Positions 61,201 through 64,000 of a stretch of DNA of 64,000 nt are shown here, one piece after another; within the stretch, counting starts at the first letter, position 1, and every line of letters begins with the position of its first letter. The notes under the pieces were generated by a model that saw nothing but the letters and a program-made list of their open reading frames with translations, did no database searches and had not been told where the DNA came from. Position numbers and translations under genes: made by a program. Origin of the DNA: Tetrahymena elliotti 4EA (Eukaryota; Ciliophora; Oligohymenophorea; Hymenostomatida; Tetrahymenidae); the NCBI GenBank assembly GCA_000231825.2, contig JH720323.1, positions 151,825 through 215,824 of the forward strand, given 5' to 3'.

Positions 61201-63769
61201 CACATTTCTTCAAAATTGACTATCCTCATCTTAAAAATACTAATTTTTGATTCTTAATTTTATTCAAAATTTAATTTATGCAAAAATACTTCTTAAATTA
61301 ATTACATTCTACTTCCAAGAACGGTGTTCTTCTTTACTAAAATTACTCTATTTCACCTTCTTCAAAAGGTTCATCTTTGAAACCAATATAAAGTTTTGTT
61401 TAAACATTTTATAATCTATAAAAACTTTCCTTCATTACCATTTTATCTTATTCATTAACTTTTGACTGACAAATAGGAACAAATGTAAAATGAGTTCCTA
61501 AATCATCTTACTCTGTTAAATCCAAGAAAACATATGTATCAACCCCTTCATAACTATTTGCTCTTTGTTACTATAAAAATAAATTAAGAACTAATATCAA
61601 CCAATTTATTATTTACCTAAAACAATTTGACTGTGAGGTATTTGCCAGTAATAAAATGTTTTAAACGATAAACTTCATTCCACTTGATATATCCTCCTGT
61701 ATACATAAAAATAGGTTCTATTTTCCAAAAGGCAAATAAAATTGATTGTTCTTTAGACGAAGATAATGTTTATTCATTGATAGCTTGTTCAAAAAATACT
61801 TGATTTTCATTATAAAGCTACTCTTTGATCTCTCTTAATTACTATTCTTCTATTTCATATATTTTTTATTCCTCAGCAGATAAGTTTTAATTTATTTTCA
61901 AAAAATCATTCATTTATTTATCATTATTTTCAATCATGGCTTAGTGAGATTATCCTTATTTGAGTTTTAGAGGATTTAAATATTGATGATCGTTTGAAGC
62001 ATCAAGATTTTAATTGTGAATATTAACATTATTATTATTGTTATTTGAAATTGGATAATCATCTATTTGGCTTGCAGTGTTATTTGGATTTTATTATGAT
62101 AAAATTTTTATAGGCTAAATATTGTGTTGACTAGGATACACAGGTGTGTTGAATTCTGAAGGTTCTTTAAAATAATTATTGTTATTTTACACAACAAGAA
62201 AAGAGCTACTATTATTTTTTAAAACGGCTTTTCTTCTTTGTTAAGCTTATTATTATTAAAAACTATTTCCCTGCTATACAAAGCTTCCTCCTAAGTTATC
62301 GTATGCAATTTATCTGTCTTTTTATTAGCATAAATTTTCAAAAGGATCAATCGCTTTACTTGCTGAAAGGCAAAACTTTATATCAAGATTTAATAATTAT
62401 CTAAATATTTAAAAATAAATTTACATTTCTATCAGATAAATCTAAAGAAATCACACTTCCAATAGAAATATATGATTGCTCTCCCTCTTACGTACTAGAA
62501 GAATAACAATTTACACTATTTAAAACAAAAAAAAGGTAATTTATATTCAATAATAATAAGATTAATTTTACACCCATCTGCAAGGATTTTCCAAATTAGC
62601 ATATATTTTTAATTGTTAAACTTCAAATTCTTTCCCATTTTTTTTATTTAAATAATTTGTATATAAATATCCTTTTCTGCTATGCACTAAACCTGAGCAA
62701 CATACCTAAACTACATCCTTATTCATAACTATATTAGATCTTTACTTTTATAAACTTAGACAAGGCAAAAACTTAAATAAACTTTTCTCATTAGGATAAT
62801 CTGAAAGTGTAAATCTAATTTTATAAATAATATTTTAATTCCTTTTTATTTACTCTACATTGTAAGCTAATGAGAATTATAATTGTATTTAAAATATATG
62901 GTAAAATATAAGATCATAAATTAAGAACATAAATATTAATCTCTCACATGTAACTGTCAGACTTATCTTTTGTTAATGAAACAAATTTCATAGAGGCTAA
63001 ATGAATTAGATGAAACGAAGAAGTTGAAAAAAGGACAGGGGTACCATTTAATTTATTCTATGTACTCATATTAGAATTTATTTCTCCATCTAAGTTCTAT
63101 TGAAGCTCCAAAATTAAGGTCTTTCTTTAATTCAAATCTGTATTAAAAAAAATCCTTCATTTCATTTGAAGTCACTTTAATGATGAAAAAAGTAAAAAGC
63201 AAAGCTTGAAATAAAAATCGAATAATTCAAATATTTAAATAAGGCATATACTTAGGAGAACTTCTTTAATTATATCTGACATATAAGCTATATTCTTAAA
63301 TTTAAACTAAAATCTTACTTAATTATTGGAATTTTTTAGCATCCAACACTTCTAACAATTTTTATTGGCTCTTATTATCGATAGGTGGTAATATTTTAAA
63401 AACACAATTTTAGAAATCATGCTGACGATTTCCAATAGCTTTCTTGAAATTTTTAAGTTCAAGTTTTGATTAAAGAAATCCATCTGATTATACAAAACAA
63501 TGCTACATATCTGCGAGACTAAGTGTTAAGCAACTACCAAAGGTAATCTTTGTACTTTTGAAACTATCCTCATAAAACTGTTGTTCCATATGTCCGTTTG
63601 ATTACAGCTTATATTTAATGTGTTTTTGGTTGGTGAGTAGCTTGTTTAAAATCCCTTTGTATTAATATGTGTTGCAAAGTGATTTGATATTCTTTCTACT
63701 TTATGAATGTAATATATCTTTGTAATTTTGAATAAATTAATCAATTCTATCAAGAAAAGTAATTTGCAT
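52229..63769 (-). CDS. Inositol 1,4,5-trisphosphate receptor-type calcium release channel
   Basis: Minus strand, about 11.5 kb, roughly 20 short introns and about 3000 residues; IP3 receptors are about 2700. The N-terminus has the beta-trefoil phrases ITFGSCLTLSLAD and DFQNCVFKILP, then ENPCRW and MIR-like segments. Mid-protein RIH-like helical repeats follow (YQFLEIFQILL). Near the end, SIEIIRNGS and FPKMPLCFML match the coupling region before the membrane domain. Six membrane helices include LGLFAHPFYFCGLLIDMLR. Pore helix and filter read TFKSVGALGSFL, the last helix VIIYVFGGIIVDKYRQL, then the zinc site CFICGFDR with HIRQEHYMW, and a C-terminal coiled coil. Introns placed include 52637-52687, 52834-52891, 53054-53119, 54253-54296, 54467-54524, 55150-55198 and 55734-55785. 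The size and lack of seen SPRY repeats favour an IP3 receptor over a ryanodine receptor. Confidence 0.93.
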
Positions 63770-64000
63770 TATTAATTATCAATTTTAAGATAAATTTAAA
63801 ATAGAAATTTCAACAACTATTTTAATTTCTTTTCCAAGAGAAAATTATTTTCAATTTTTTTGTATTCGAACAAGCCAATAATTTTTACTTCTTTTGCAAA
63901 ATATGTTTCATTTAAAATTATTGATTTATTTTTTGTTTGATGTTAACAGATAAATTTTTATTTTTTTGAATTTTTTTATTAAAATACAAATATTGAAAAT
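63770..64000. other. 5' flank of the calcium channel gene
   Basis: AT-rich sequence upstream of the minus-strand start codon at 63769. No other gene seen before the window edge. Confidence 0.5.

Noticed and set aside
52229..63769. Ryanodine receptor identity for the large channel
   Set aside because: The estimated length of about 3000 residues is far below the roughly 5000 of ryanodine receptors, and no SPRY or RyR repeats were noticed.
1..64000. Reading the window with the standard genetic code
   Set aside because: Clear family members (CK1, DTWD1, POP5, Tfb4, cytochrome b5) are interrupted by many TAA/TAG codons exactly where Gln or a variable residue fits, and all end at TGA.
1..64000. 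tRNA genes, CRISPR arrays, insertion sequences, telomeric repeats
   Set aside because: I looked for T-loop-like GGTTCRA stretches, regularly spaced repeats, transposase motifs and G4T2-type repeats and found none that hold up.

Overview
The window looks like ciliate macronuclear DNA, most like Tetrahymena. It is extremely AT-rich. The long reading frames stay open only if TAA and TAG are read as glutamine and TGA is the only stop. Introns are mostly 40 to 130 nt, begin GTAA/GTAT and end in AG after an A/T-rich tract. Every gene model below uses that code. No telomeric repeats, tRNA, rRNA, CRISPR or mobile elements were recognised.

Layout, 1 to 32 kb, mostly plus strand: a possible 3' gene end (1-192); a large low-complexity unknown protein (2861-5905); a casein kinase 1 (7771-9836); a DTWD1-type tRNA aminocarboxypropyltransferase (10126-11145); two tandem paralogues that join a caspase-like domain to leucine-rich repeats (11889-15936); two unknown Q/S/N-rich proteins (18432-23395); a small minus-strand unknown protein (26036-26608); a SAC3/GANP family protein of the LENG8/THP3 type (27536-29023); and two coiled-coil proteins (29463-32389).

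Layout, 33 to 64 kb: a multipass protein whose cytosolic part resembles a degenerate histidine kinase (33494-37033); a large surface receptor-like protein with Cys-rich repeats and a multipass C-terminus (38589-43355); then on the minus strand TFIIH subunit p34/Tfb4 and a tandem cytochrome b5 tail-anchored protein; a MAPKKK-like kinase with an acylation-type N-terminus (minus, 47633-50447) divergent from RNase P/MRP subunit POP5 (plus, 50884-51516); and a full-length IP3-receptor-type calcium release channel filling the last 11.5 kb on the minus strand (52229-63769).

The genes do not form an operon. They mix housekeeping functions (tRNA modification, RNase P, TFIIH, mRNA export) with signalling and membrane proteins. 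Items most worth a second look are the caspase-like/LRR pair, the altered pore sequence of the IP3 receptor, the apparent pseudo-histidine kinase, and several stop-free introns of length 3n that only RNA data can resolve.
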